Source of the DNA: Paenactinomyces guangxiensis
GTDB lineage: Bacteria; Bacillota; Bacilli; Thermoactinomycetales; Thermoactinomycetaceae
Assembly (NCBI RefSeq): GCF_016055185.1
Contig: NZ_JAECVR010000011.1
Span: 1-64,000 of the forward strand
DNA length: 64,000 bases
Direction of reading: 5' to 3'
The notes beneath the pieces were generated by a model. That model did no database searches, had not been told where the DNA came from, and worked only from the letters and a program-made list of their open reading frames with translations. This document shows, one piece after another, positions 8,165 through 15,834 of this stretch; the first letter of the stretch is position 1; every line of letters begins with the position of its first letter. The position numbers and the translations under genes are program-made.

Positions 8165-9865
8165 TTGAAAAAAATCAGTGTCGCCCTTATTTGTATTCTT
8201 TTGCTGGGAGCTGTGATCGCTCAACCGGTGGAAGCTGAAGGGAAAGTTTTCAAGGCTGAACGTCTGCTTAAACATATGACTCTGGAGGAAAAAGTCGGAC
8301 AAATGGTGATGGGCGGTTTTTACGGCGATGTGCCGAGCGAAGATGCTCGCCGATTGATCCAGGAAGCTCATGTGGGCTCCATCATTTTATTTTCCTACAC
8401 CGGAAATGTTAAAGATCCCTTACAAACAGCCAAGTTGACCAATGGTCTGCAAAAAATGGCAACAGAAACCCGCTTGAAACTGCCGCTTTTCATTGCCACC
8501 GATCAGGAGGGTGGGGTAGTTGCCCGTCTGACCACCGGAGCGACCCAATTGCCGGGAAATATGGCTCTGGGAGCTACACGGGATCGTAAGCTTGTGCAAA
8601 AAGCATATAAAATTACCGCTCAGGAATTAAGAGCGATTGGTATTCAAATGAACCTTGCCCCCGACCTCGATGTGAACGTGAATCCCGCCAATCCGGTGAT
8701 CGGAGTGCGTTCGTTCGCTGAGGACCCCCGGCTTGTCGCCCAAATGGGTACTGAAGCGATTCGCGCTCTTCAGAAGAATAATGTGGTCGCGACAGCCAAA
8801 CATTTTCCGGGACACGGAGATACCAATGTTGACTCACATTTAGGCTTGCCGGTGATTAATAAAAGCAAGGAAGAACTGGAAAGAGTGGAGTTGGTTCCAT
8901 TCAAGCAGGCGGTCAATTCTGGAATTGACGCCATCATGACCGCCCATATCAACGTGCCGGCACTGGATCCGACTCCAGATTTGCCCGCAACTTTATCGAA
9001 ACCAATTCTTACCGGACTGCTGCGTGAAAAGATGGGCTTCAATGGTTTGATCATCACCGACAGCATGACCATGGCCGGAGTTGCCAACTCTTTTGGCGGA
9101 ATACCTCAAGCCTCCGTCAAAGCTGTAGAGGCAGGTGCGGATATTATCCTCCTGACTCCCGAATTGACAACAGACGAACAAATTGAAGTTTATCAAGAGA
9201 TTGTCGATGCTGTCCGGTCAGGCACTCTGTCAGAAAAGCGCATCGACGAATCTGTTCTCCGTATCCTGAAAGCAAAATGGAAATACGATTTGTATAAAGA
9301 CAGATTTGTCGATCTCAGAAAAGTTTCCAAAAAGGTTGGAACAGAAAAAAGCGCAGCCCAGGCACAGGAGATCGCCATGAAATCAGTGACACTGGTTAAA
9401 AATGAAGGAAACCTGTTGCCACTCAAACTTTCCGCCGATCAAAAGCTGGGGATTATCAGCCAGTACCCGATCCTTGATCAAGTAAAAGCTTACCATTCAA
9501 ATGCGGAAGAAATATATATGAAAAGCACAAACCCGACCGATGCAGAAATCGCCCAGGCGGTGGAAATGGCCAAAAACAAAGACGTGCTGGTCGTGGGAAC
9601 CTACAGTGCCAGCTTATACCCCCAGCAAATCAAACTGGTGAAAGAACTGCAAAAGCTAAATAAACCCATTGCGGTTGTGGCCTTTCGCAATCCGTATGAC
9701 ATCAAAGATTTCCCACAGGTGAACGCATACCTCAATGTCTACGGCTTCCGCCCCGTTTCTCTAAAGGCGGCGGTAGATACGCTGTTTGGAGCGAACCAAC
9801 CGACAGGCAAACTCCCGGTGACGATCCCAAACCTCTATCCATACGGACACGGGTTGAGTTATTAA
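8165..9865 (+). CDS. nagZ: Secreted beta-N-acetylhexosaminidase NagZ (GH3)
   Basis: A glycoside hydrolase family 3 enzyme that cuts terminal N-acetylglucosamine, mainly from cell-wall muropeptides during wall turnover. The N-terminus is a signal peptide (KKISVALICILLLGAVIAQPVEA), so it acts outside the membrane. Counting from ATG 8159, the NagZ hallmark KHFPGHGDTNVDSH is at 214-227, containing the Asp/His acid-base pair, and the nucleophile Asp301 is in ITDSMTMAG. The second GH3 domain spans roughly 390-568. GGAGGT touches the ATG at 8159, so I prefer the TTG at 8165, six bases after it. At 566 residues it is shorter than B. subtilis NagZ (642). No murein-sugar operon partners are adjacent. 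Confidence 0.93.
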   Translation: MKKISVALICILLLGAVIAQPVEAEGKVFKAERLLKHMTLEEKVGQMVMGGFYGDVPSEDARRLIQEAHVGSIILFSYTGNVKDPLQTAKLTNGLQKMATETRLKLPLFIATDQEGGVVARLTTGATQLPGNMALGATRDRKLVQKAYKITAQELRAIGIQMNLAPDLDVNVNPANPVIGVRSFAEDPRLVAQMGTEAIRALQKNNVVATAKHFPGHGDTNVDSHLGLPVINKSKEELERVELVPFKQAVNSGIDAIMTAHINVPALDPTPDLPATLSKPILTGLLREKMGFNGLIITDSMTMAGVANSFGGIPQASVKAVEAGADIILLTPELTTDEQIEVYQEIVDAVRSGTLSEKRIDESVLRILKAKWKYDLYKDRFVDLRKVSKKVGTEKSAAQAQEIAMKSVTLVKNEGNLLPLKLSADQKLGIISQYPILDQVKAYHSNAEEIYMKSTNPTDAEIAQAVEMAKNKDVLVVGTYSASLYPQQIKLVKELQKLNKPIAVVAFRNPYDIKDFPQVNAYLNVYGFRPVSLKAAVDTLFGANQPTGKLPVTIPNLYPYGHGLSY

Positions 9866-9885
9866 AGGAAACAATTCATAGTGTT

Positions 9886-9918
9886 GGGCTGACCAGGAGT
9901 CAGCCCGTTTTATTTTTT
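9886..9918 (+). terminator. Terminator of nagZ
   Basis: GGGCTGAC (9886-9893), loop CAGGA, GTCAGCCC (9899-9906), then GTTTTATTTTTT. Confidence 0.88.
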
Positions 9919-9924
9919 GAAGAA

Positions 9925-10172
9925 ATACATACTATTCTGTCCGAAACAAAGCGATGAGCTAATCGGATTTTTTTGTTTTGGCCATAGTGCCTATGTTCCC
10001 GCCGGAAGGACGAGGGATTGTATCGAGAGGATTGTGCAATTAATATTGGACTGGGGTTAAAGCAAAATCTGACGGGCAAGGAATGCGCCTGTCCCTTAAT
10101 TTAAAAAAAAATTTAAACCGAGAATCATTCGCTTGATTGTCGCTACTTTTAATCAAAGAGAGATTACTGTTA
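9925..10172 (+). pseudogene. Decayed copy of the GNAT gene located at 12286-12759
   Basis: These bases align with the middle of the intact acetyltransferase gene 2.4 kb downstream. Shared stretches include TACTATTCTGTCCGAAAC, TTTTTTTGTTTTGG, GGACTGGGGTTAAAGC, AATCTGACGGG, AAATTTAAACCGAG and GCTACTTTTAATCAAAGAG, all in the same order. The relic carries stop codons, small indels and a loss of roughly 30 bases in the second half, and both ends of the gene are missing. It runs into the stop codon of the HPr-like gene on the other strand. It is therefore a dead internal fragment of a duplicated gene. Confidence 0.85.
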
Positions 10173-10442
10173 TGACGTGATTTCTTCGGAATCATCAGAA
10201 AGCAATTTTTTCAGGTGGTCTAATGCCATTTCTGCATCTGTACCTGAGGTGCGTAAAGTGACTCTGCGGTTTGTTAAACTGGCGGCTAACATGCACATGC
10301 CGAGTAAACTTTTGGCGTTAACGGTTGTCTTATTTGTTTCGATCAGGATGTAGCAATTAAATTGGTCTGCTGTTTTGATAAACCGGAGAACTTTTGCCAG
10401 ATTGAGTCCGGGAGAAATTTGACATTGGGAGGTTAGTTCCAT
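10170..10442 (-). CDS. HPr-family protein lacking the catalytic histidine (Crh-like)
   Basis: A 90-residue HPr fold. SPGLNLAKVLRFIKTADQF aligns with the active-site segment of HPr, but the phospho-acceptor His15 is Asn (residue 14) and the following Arg-Pro is also lost. The regulatory site is kept: VNAKSLLGMCMLAA matches HPr VNLKSIMGVMSLG, so Ser45 equals HPr Ser46. This is the pattern of B. subtilis Crh, which cannot pass phosphate in the PTS but acts with CcpA when phosphorylated on Ser46 by HPrK. It is 17 bases downstream of lrgB, probably in one lrgA-lrgB transcript. AAGGAG lies 12 bases before the ATG. Sequence identity to Crh is low, so this is an independent-looking paralogue. Its function in this operon is inferred only. 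Confidence 0.75.
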   Translation of the reverse strand: MELTSQCQISPGLNLAKVLRFIKTADQFNCYILIETNKTTVNAKSLLGMCMLAASLTNRRVTLRTSGTDAEMALDHLKKLLSDDSEEITS

Positions 10443-10459
10443 GATGGCATCAATCTCCT

Positions 10460-11152
10460 TTATAGATAAAAATTGAACAGAAGTGGAGTGATCAAGGACA
10501 TAAAGAGTGCAGAGGTTCCAATGGCAATACTGCCCATGGCCCCTTCCAGTTCACCCCATTCAAATGCGCGGCTCGCCCCGATTGCTTGGGCCGAAGTCCC
10601 TAACGCCAACCCCTTGGCAATTCTGCTTCTAATGTGTCCGAATTTTAAGAGCAGCGGTCCGGTGATAAGCGAAAAAACCGAAGACGTAAGCACAAATAGA
10701 ACCGTTAATGAAGGAATACCGCCCAGTGACTCGGATATGGACAAGGCAATAGAGACAGTGACCGATTTGGGAATTAAGGAAAGTACCACTTCTTGATTTA
10801 AATGAGCCCCTTTCGCCAAGAGCACGACAGAAACAACGCCGGCGAGCGTACCACCCGCCACACTATAAATGATGGTCCAAAGATGTTTTTTCAGCATGAT
10901 GATCTGTTTATATAAGGGGACAGCCAGGGACACAGTAGCCGTACCTAAAAGTAACGAAAAAATAGAAGAGCCAGATGTGTATTGATCGTAGTCCACATGA
11001 AAAAAAGACAGCAGGCAGATAACCATAACAGTTACCGTGTATAAGGGATTTAGCCAATATTTATTAAATTTTTGAAATATCTTTAGCCCCGTTACATAAC
11101 TCACAACAGTTACTGTGGTACATAAGATAGTGTTACTGATTAATGTTTCCAT
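10460..11152 (-). CDS. lrgB: LrgB family membrane protein (LrgB/CidB/PftB)
   Basis: A 230-residue, multi-spanning membrane protein of the LrgB family, with the signature region SLIPKSVTVSIALSISESLG and a C-terminal GTSAQAIGASRAFEWGE. In Bacillus the LrgA/LrgB pair (PftA/PftB, YsbA/YsbB) forms a pyruvate transport system; in Staphylococcus it modulates murein hydrolases. I start at the ATG of METLISN (11152), preceded by GAGGAGGGAGC; the frame is open further upstream but without a binding site. The start overlaps the 3' end of lrgA by 20 bases, so translation is coupled. Confidence 0.92.
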   Translation of the reverse strand: METLISNTILCTTVTVVSYVTGLKIFQKFNKYWLNPLYTVTVMVICLLSFFHVDYDQYTSGSSIFSLLLGTATVSLAVPLYKQIIMLKKHLWTIIYSVAGGTLAGVVSVVLLAKGAHLNQEVVLSLIPKSVTVSIALSISESLGGIPSLTVLFVLTSSVFSLITGPLLLKFGHIRSRIAKGLALGTSAQAIGASRAFEWGELEGAMGSIAIGTSALFMSLITPLLFNFYL

Positions 11153-11513
11153 GTTGCTCCCTCCTCTTTTTTTTGTTTTCGTAATATTCAGCGGTATAAG
11201 CCGTAACAAGCAATATGGCCAAACTGCTGATGGCCAGGACGACAGCCAGTTTTAACCCTTCTGATCGAAAAATATCTGTATAGTGCAATACACCGACGAT
11301 GGAAGGGATAAACAGAAGCGTAATATGTTTAATGTGCCACTGGGCAGCTATTTCTACCCATGTCAACTTACAAATGCCTAGTAACAATGCGCTGAGCAGC
11401 AGTGTCATGCCTACGATGCCCCCTGGAAAAGGAAGATGCAACCATGTTGCGATGTTGTTTCCGACTAGATAGATAACGAGCATAGTCAGAAATTGCATCA
11501 TCATGCGACCCAT
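11133..11513 (-). CDS. lrgA: LrgA family membrane protein (CidA/LrgA/PftA)
   Basis: A small hydrophobic protein of 126 residues with four predicted membrane segments, typical of the LrgA/CidA holin-like family (PFPGGIVGMTLLLSALLLG is the family core). It works with LrgB, whose start overlaps its end. AGGAGG stands about 11 bases before the ATG. The promoter region upstream holds a 21-bp palindrome between likely -35 and -10 elements, and further up the two TnrA boxes of the divergent tnrA gene. The C-terminal tail is basic (NKKKRREQHGN). Confidence 0.9.
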   Translation of the reverse strand: MGRMMMQFLTMLVIYLVGNNIATWLHLPFPGGIVGMTLLLSALLLGICKLTWVEIAAQWHIKHITLLFIPSIVGVLHYTDIFRSEGLKLAVVLAISSLAILLVTAYTAEYYENKKKRREQHGNINQ

Positions 11514-11544
11514 TTGGACAAGCTCCTCCTGTAAAATTATCTTT

Positions 11545-11574
11545 CTTATATCACTAATATGTCATATCAGTGAA
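11545..11574 (-). promoter_or_regulatory. Putative lrgA promoter with palindromic operator
   Basis: On the minus strand TTCACT (11574-11569) and TATAAG (11550-11545) are 18 bases apart. Exactly between them lies CACTAATATG-T-CATATCAGTG (11552-11572), a 21-bp palindrome with a single mismatch per arm. The position fits repressor control of lrgAB. The binding protein is unknown. Confidence 0.55.
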
Positions 11575-11591
11575 TCTTCTTTCCACAATTA

Positions 11592-11608
11592 TGTAAGATT
11601 TTATTACA
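11592..11608 (+). promoter_or_regulatory. TnrA/GlnR box 1
   Basis: TGTAAGATTTTATTACA fits the TnrA/GlnR consensus TGTNA-N7-TNACA exactly. It is about 93 bases upstream of the inferred tnrA start point, and on the lrgA side about 80 bases before lrgA, so it could affect either gene. Confidence 0.8.
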
Positions 11609-11634
11609 TAAAAATTATTATTACACAGTTTTAT

Positions 11635-11651
11635 TGTTAGATAATCTAACA
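11635..11651 (+). promoter_or_regulatory. TnrA/GlnR box 2
   Basis: TGTTAGATAATCTAACA is a second exact match to TGTNA-N7-TNACA and is embedded in a perfect 10-bp inverted repeat (11631-11655). A -10-like TAAAGT at 11681 would put the transcription start near 11693 and this box near -50, the position known for TnrA-activated promoters. Confidence 0.85.
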
Positions 11652-11706
11652 ATAATGAGGTTATGTGATTCCCTATGTGGTAAAGTAAGAATGAGGTGAG
11701 AAGTTA

Positions 11707-12006
11707 ATGTCTTATAAAGATCGGAAAGTCATCAATATTGGTATGGTGAGTGAGCTAACCGGATTATCGGTCAGGCAGATTCGGTATTATGAGGAACGAA
11801 AGTTGATTTTCCCCAATCGAACAGAAGGCGGGACGCGGAAATATTCCTTTTCAGACGTAGAAAAGTTAATAGACATTGCGAATCAAATAGAGGATGGTAT
11901 GCAATCTTCCGAAATTAAAAAGATGCAGAAAAGGAAAAGCGACCGAAAAGTTCGTGATGAGATGATCCGGGGGCAATTGAATGCTGTATTTGGCATTCGA
12001 AAATAA
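11707..12006 (+). CDS. tnrA: TnrA, global nitrogen regulator (MerR family)
   Basis: A MerR-type DNA-binding regulator of nitrogen metabolism active under nitrogen limitation. The helix-turn-helix region ([20 protein letters not shown], about residues 11-30) and the wing ([14 protein letters not shown]) match TnrA/GlnR almost word for word. The short C-terminus [15 protein letters not shown] corresponds to the TnrA tail that binds glutamine synthetase and GlnK; GlnR has a different, longer tail. At 99 residues it is slightly shorter than B. subtilis TnrA (110). The start ATG has GAGGTGAG upstream. Two TnrA boxes in front indicate autoregulation. No glnA is adjacent, which again fits tnrA rather than glnR. 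Confidence 0.9.
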   Translation: MSYKDRKVINIGMVSELTGLSVRQIRYYEERKLIFPNRTEGGTRKYSFSDVEKLIDIANQIEDGMQSSEIKKMQKRKSDRKVRDEMIRGQLNAVFGIRK

Positions 12007-12136
12007 TGCCGGGACACTATCAAGATCCTGACATTACATTTGTTAGAGTAGTATAGAAATCATATTATATCAAAAAACGGGTTAAAAAGGAGTCTCCCAC
12101 AGTGCGGGATTCATGCAATAGCATGACATCTTTTGG

Positions 12137-12162
12137 AAAAGTGCCTTTGGGCACTTTTTTTG
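12137..12162 (+). terminator. Terminator after tnrA
   Basis: AAAAGTGCC (12137-12145), loop TTTG, GGCACTTTT (12150-12158) with three more Ts. It lies about 130 bases after the stop. Nothing else is evident between the gene and the hairpin. Confidence 0.85.
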
Positions 12163-12285
12163 TTACACTGAATTGGGTGAATACTATGTTAAAAAAACGC
12201 AGGACGAAATCTTTTTAGAGAAAGTAACTATCTTTATTTATGTGATCGTTAAAAACAAAAAATGGCCAGCATTGGAGGATGAAAG

Positions 12286-12759
12286 GTGAAAATTGAAAGC
12301 ACAACTATGAATGACGCGATCGACATTAGTAACTGGCAATATGAAGATCCCTATTCTTTCTATAATTTAGATGGATCTCTTGAAAGTATTGACGAAATCA
12401 TGAATGGTACATACTATTCTGTCCGAAACGAAAACAATGAATTAATGGGGTTTTTTTGTTTTGGGTCCAGTGCACAGGTTCCGTCCGGAATAGAGGTTGG
12501 AGTGTATCTGGGGGATAATGCAGTCGATATAGGACTGGGGTTAAAGCCCAATCTGACGGGGCAAGGATTGGGCCTGTCATTTTTACAATCGGGCCTTGAT
12601 TTTGCAAAAAATAAATTTAAACCGAGGATCATTCGCCTGAGTGTTGCTACTTTTAATCAAAGAGCGATTACCGTCTATACAAGAGCAGGATTTAAATTGG
12701 GAACTAAATTTTTGCATAAGGGGACAGAGTTTGCCATTATGCAGTATGATGTGCAATAA
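12286..12759 (+). CDS. GNAT family N-acetyltransferase
   Basis: A 157-residue Gcn5-related acetyltransferase. The acetyl-CoA binding motif A is visible as LKPNLTGQGLGLSFLQSGL (core TGQGLG at 91-96), and the C-terminal motif NQRAITVYTRAGF is at 124-136. The substrate is not predictable. Related Bacillus proteins are annotated only as acetyltransferases. The GTG start follows GGAGGATGAAAGG. A decayed partial copy of the same gene sits at 9925-10172, before lrgAB-tnrA, so this region was once duplicated. Confidence 0.85.
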   Translation: MKIESTTMNDAIDISNWQYEDPYSFYNLDGSLESIDEIMNGTYYSVRNENNELMGFFCFGSSAQVPSGIEVGVYLGDNAVDIGLGLKPNLTGQGLGLSFLQSGLDFAKNKFKPRIIRLSVATFNQRAITVYTRAGFKLGTKFLHKGTEFAIMQYDVQ

Positions 12760-13103
12760 ATTTAACTTGGGTTAACGCGCTAATGTCAATTGGCAGCAAC
12801 TCGTCTGCCTGGAGGCAAGGCATTGTCGTCCCGCCACGGCATCGACACTGCTGCTTTCCACAAGTATATAAATTCTATCGATCGGTATATCGGAAAGCAG
12901 TTGAAGGAGGAGGGCTAGAATTCATTCTTTTGTAGGGAATCTCTTATAAATTGAAATGAGGGGCTGGTATTATCCTGCTTGCAAGGGGTGTAGATCCTAT
13001 TTTGATAACTTATGGAAATCAAATGTAAGCTTTATGCAAATGAGTTGTTATCTTATCATGCTACTATGGGGGTGAACCTTAAAGTTTGGAGGTGAACCCG
13101 GGG
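12760..13103. other. Non-coding stretch with a possible gene remnant
   Basis: About 340 bases between the GNAT and SGNH genes. CTGCTTTCC (about 12850) and GGAAAGCAG (about 12891) form a distant inverted repeat. An open plus-strand frame without a good start reads through to a stop at about 12919 and ends DRYIGKQLKEEG, which looks protein-like and could be the tail of a lost gene. I recognise no family. Confidence 0.3.
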
Positions 13104-13898
13104 ATGACAAGGTACATCATATGTTTGTTTGGCATCCTGCTATGTTCCCCGGCTTTTATCCCAGTTGATGAGTGGTTTTCACATCCGGACACAACCCCTG
13201 CAAAAAAGCAAATCAGCATTATTGATCAATTGAAACAGATTGAAAAAAAGAAAGGGAAAATTGAAGTGCTGGTGCTGGGGGATTCGGTAGCCTTGGGCCA
13301 GGGGTCAACGAAGAATAACAAAGGGTATGACTGGTATATAAAACATTTTATGGAAAAGAGACATTTCAATATTCAATATAGAAACCGCGCCATCTCAGGA
13401 CAGCGGTCGACGGGGCTTTTGCATCAATTACAAACGAAACGATCTCTTAAAAAGGAGGTGGAGCAAGCGGATCTTATTTTTGTCACCATTGGGGGCAATA
13501 ACTTATTGCAACCATTACTCAAAAGTGATTCCCTCTGGGATGTGCTGAAACAACTCCCAGCCATTCAAGCTCAATACGAGGATAATATGCGCATAATTCT
13601 GAAAATAGTGCACTCGCGTAATTCCAAGGCTGTAGTTGTGTTAACTTCTTTGTATAACCCGCTTCGTCCAACTTCTCCCCATTATGATAAAGCAGCATGG
13701 GTGATGAGAAATTGGAACGATCGCTTAAAGGATGTTGCTTCTCACTATGATCAAGCCGTCGTCGTTGATTTGGAAAAGTTTCTGTCTTCACATTACCTGG
13801 CCGATCCGATTCATCCCAACGATCAGGGCTATCGCTGGATCGGTACACAATGTATTTTGGCACTGCAAACAGAGAAAATCCCATTAAAAAAACAATAG
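13104..13898 (+). CDS. Secreted SGNH/GDSL-type hydrolase
   Basis: A probable exported esterase or acyl hydrolase of the SGNH superfamily. Numbering from ATG 13104: hydrophobic signal sequence at about 3-20, block I GDSVALG with nucleophile Ser61, block III GGNN at 130-133, and block V DPIHPND with catalytic Asp234 and His237. The oxyanion Gly is likely in AISGQRS. GGAGGTGA stands 8 bases before this ATG. The frame is open to a TTG at 13086 but that start overlaps the binding site. The natural substrate (lipid, cell-wall acetyl groups or a polysaccharide ester) cannot be told. It is a single gene with its own hairpin downstream. Confidence 0.88.
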   Translation: MTRYIICLFGILLCSPAFIPVDEWFSHPDTTPAKKQISIIDQLKQIEKKKGKIEVLVLGDSVALGQGSTKNNKGYDWYIKHFMEKRHFNIQYRNRAISGQRSTGLLHQLQTKRSLKKEVEQADLIFVTIGGNNLLQPLLKSDSLWDVLKQLPAIQAQYEDNMRIILKIVHSRNSKAVVVLTSLYNPLRPTSPHYDKAAWVMRNWNDRLKDVASHYDQAVVVDLEKFLSSHYLADPIHPNDQGYRWIGTQCILALQTEKIPLKKQ

Positions 13899-13900
13899 TT

Positions 13901-13932
13901 GTCCCACAGATAACCACCATTCCGTCGTGGGA
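13901..13932 (+). terminator. Hairpin after the SGNH hydrolase
   Basis: GTCCCAC (13901-13907) pairs with GTGGGAC (13926-13932). No T-run follows directly, so termination strength is doubtful. It also faces the end of the gene on the other strand. Confidence 0.35.
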
Positions 13933-13990
13933 CTCATGATCATGATTTTCTTCTTACTTGGAAATGTATTTTTCCTGTTTTATGAATTTA

Positions 13991-15466
13991 TTATAATTCC
14001 TTGTAATTCGTAATGTACCATTTACCGTTTTGATACTTTAAAAAGACCTCTAAATGGTCTTTATAATCTGGATCATGATAATCCTTGTAGGTGACTTTAT
14101 GAATAACATCCACATTTACCCTTACTCTATACTCCTTTGTATCCGCCGAATAAAATACAGTGATCATTTCTTCGTCTTCCACATTTTTTCTTACCTTCAT
14201 TTCTTTGAATGAAGCAGAACCATCCTGGATAACCGGATTAAGAGAAAATGATAGGGCATAACCCTCTTTCTCTTCTTTCCATGTTTCCTCTATGTTTAGG
14301 ATGGATATTTCGGTAATGACCGGGATTTTTTGTTGTCAAAACCTTAGCTCGATCTTCTCCAAAAGCTTTTAAAACATCCATAAAGCTTTCTTTTGCTTTT
14401 GCACTGGGGAAGAGAGGAGGAGTTACATCATACTCTTTACTTGCATCATCGATTCGGATTGATTTGCTTTTTTTCGATTCACCCCACGGGTACTTAGCTA
14501 CACCATAGATCGTTTGGGAGCCGTCATATTTAACGGGATAAACGGTCGTATCCCCATTGCCCACGTAAATGATAAAAGGGGTCTTTTGATTGTTCATGTA
14601 TACTTGTACACCCGCATGCTTGCTTGTTGCCTTAATCCCACTTCCAGTTAATTCATAACGTGCTTCAGTTGTCTGAGAAAGGCCCAATAAATTTTCCTGG
14701 TGCTCCTCTTTTAAAGTCATATTGGCATAACTGAAGTAGCTTTCAACGTAAACTTTGTGATTGCCCGGAAATAGGGGGCCTATTTTCTTTTTGTTTTGAT
14801 TTTTGTTTACCTTCCATACTTCTTTACCGTCTACTTTAATCAGGCCCTGGTTTGATTTGAATGTTATTTCCAGGTATTGTGGCCGTACACCAATAATATA
14901 TGAATCTGAGAAGATCCCTTCGTCTTTCTTCAGGTAGAATTCACCGGATGACATAATATCCTGATTGGAGCGCTGGCGCAACGTCTGGGATCCGTAGACA
15001 TCCTGTCCTTCATACAGTGATTTTTGCGCATTCATCAGGTCAATAGTTGTTGTTAAATAATCAGGATTTTTTTGGCGTAGTCACAGAGTTGTTTTAAATA
15101 CTCGTCTTTTATTCCCATTTCAGCAGTATCAACCGAGATCATGTCTTTTATGGTCTCAATGTCTTCCATAACAATAGCATTTTCAAATTTATCAATCGCT
15201 TTTGCTGCTTCCGCTTCACTTGAGGACGCGGTAGATATGATCAGGAGTATGAGGAGAACAACAAGACATCCCCCTACAATCAGGGATAGTTTTGGGTTTT
15301 TCTTTACTTTTTTATGGACATGGTTATAAATATTTTTTACTTTGCTGCCAATATTAACTTGCCCTTGATTACCCTCGAAAGCGCCTTCTTTAATTTCAAT
15401 GTGGAGCTGTGGCTGAGTTGAATCATCACTTTTGGGTTGCTTAGGCTGTTCATTATTTTGATCCAT
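13991..15466 (-). pseudogene. TcaA-like membrane protein gene interrupted by two frameshifts
   Basis: Three minus-strand frames join into one protein: 15466-15053, then the frame ending at 14238, then the frame ending at 13991. The first part has the motif GNQGQVNIGSKVKNI, a membrane segment (LSLIVGGCLVVLLILLIIS) and a helical domain (AIDKFENAIVMEDIETIKD). The second has TcaA-like beta domains (KVDGKEVWKV, GPLFPGNHKVYVES). The third is an NTF2-like end (HLEVFLKYQNGKWYITNY). The breaks are at A-runs: seven As near 15070 where eight would keep frame, and six near 14335 where five would. After correction, about 490 residues read smoothly, e.g. PVITEISILNIEETWKEE across the second joint. This may be true decay, homopolymer slippage or sequencing error. 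The usual TcaA zinc ribbon is replaced by the NQGQ motif. The neighbour at 15475-15834 shares that motif. Confidence 0.75.
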
Positions 15467-15474
15467 AAGGTTAG

Positions 15475-15834
15475 CTATGATGGTTTCATCAAGTCACAAA
15501 TCATGCTTACCGTACTCGCAAGGGTTTGCCAGGCACTGAAAAGGGTCTGATTTTTTTGAAGCTTTTGCCGCCAAACCTCCAGTTGAGACTGGTTTGGCTG
15601 AGGCTGTTTTACTTCTTGTTCGATTAAAGGGATGGTTTGCAAACATTCCTGTTTAAGATCTTCAGGTAGATCATGTGTTTTTTCCAGCAGTATTTTAAGC
15701 TTTTTAAGTTCCAGCAGTAGTTGCGTATTCGTATTTGAAATGTTTGTGACATCGCTTCCAATATTAATTTGTCCCTGGTTGTTTTTAAAGCCTCCGGTAA
15801 TAGTTATATTTTTTTTTGGATTGTGATCAATCAT
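15475..15834 (-). CDS. Small protein with NQGQINIG motif, partner of the TcaA-like protein
   Basis: A 119-residue soluble protein of unknown function. The N-terminus carries ITGGFKNNQGQINIGSDVTNI, nearly the same as GAFEGNQGQVNIGSKVKNI in the membrane protein encoded 8 bases downstream. The remainder is a helical region (LLLELKKLKILLEKTHDLPEDL, LEVWRQKLQKNQTLFSAWQTL) that may form a coiled coil. I choose the ATG at 15834 with GAGGAGGG six bases upstream; the frame upstream of it is open but has no sign of coding. Short N-terminal beta-type motifs of this kind are known from adaptor-like segments of bacterial signalling and conflict proteins; linking it to those is inference. Confidence 0.7.
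   Translation of the reverse strand: MIDHNPKKNITITGGFKNNQGQINIGSDVTNISNTNTQLLLELKKLKILLEKTHDLPEDLKQECLQTIPLIEQEVKQPQPNQSQLEVWRQKLQKNQTLFSAWQTLASTVSMICDLMKPS

Noticed and set aside
11707..12006. GlnR instead of TnrA
   Set aside because: Short TnrA-type C-terminus and no adjacent glnA.
12061..12130. Possible riboswitch between tnrA and its terminator
   Set aside because: Short repeats only (CCCACAGTGCGGG); no conserved riboswitch core recognised, and it is downstream of the gene.
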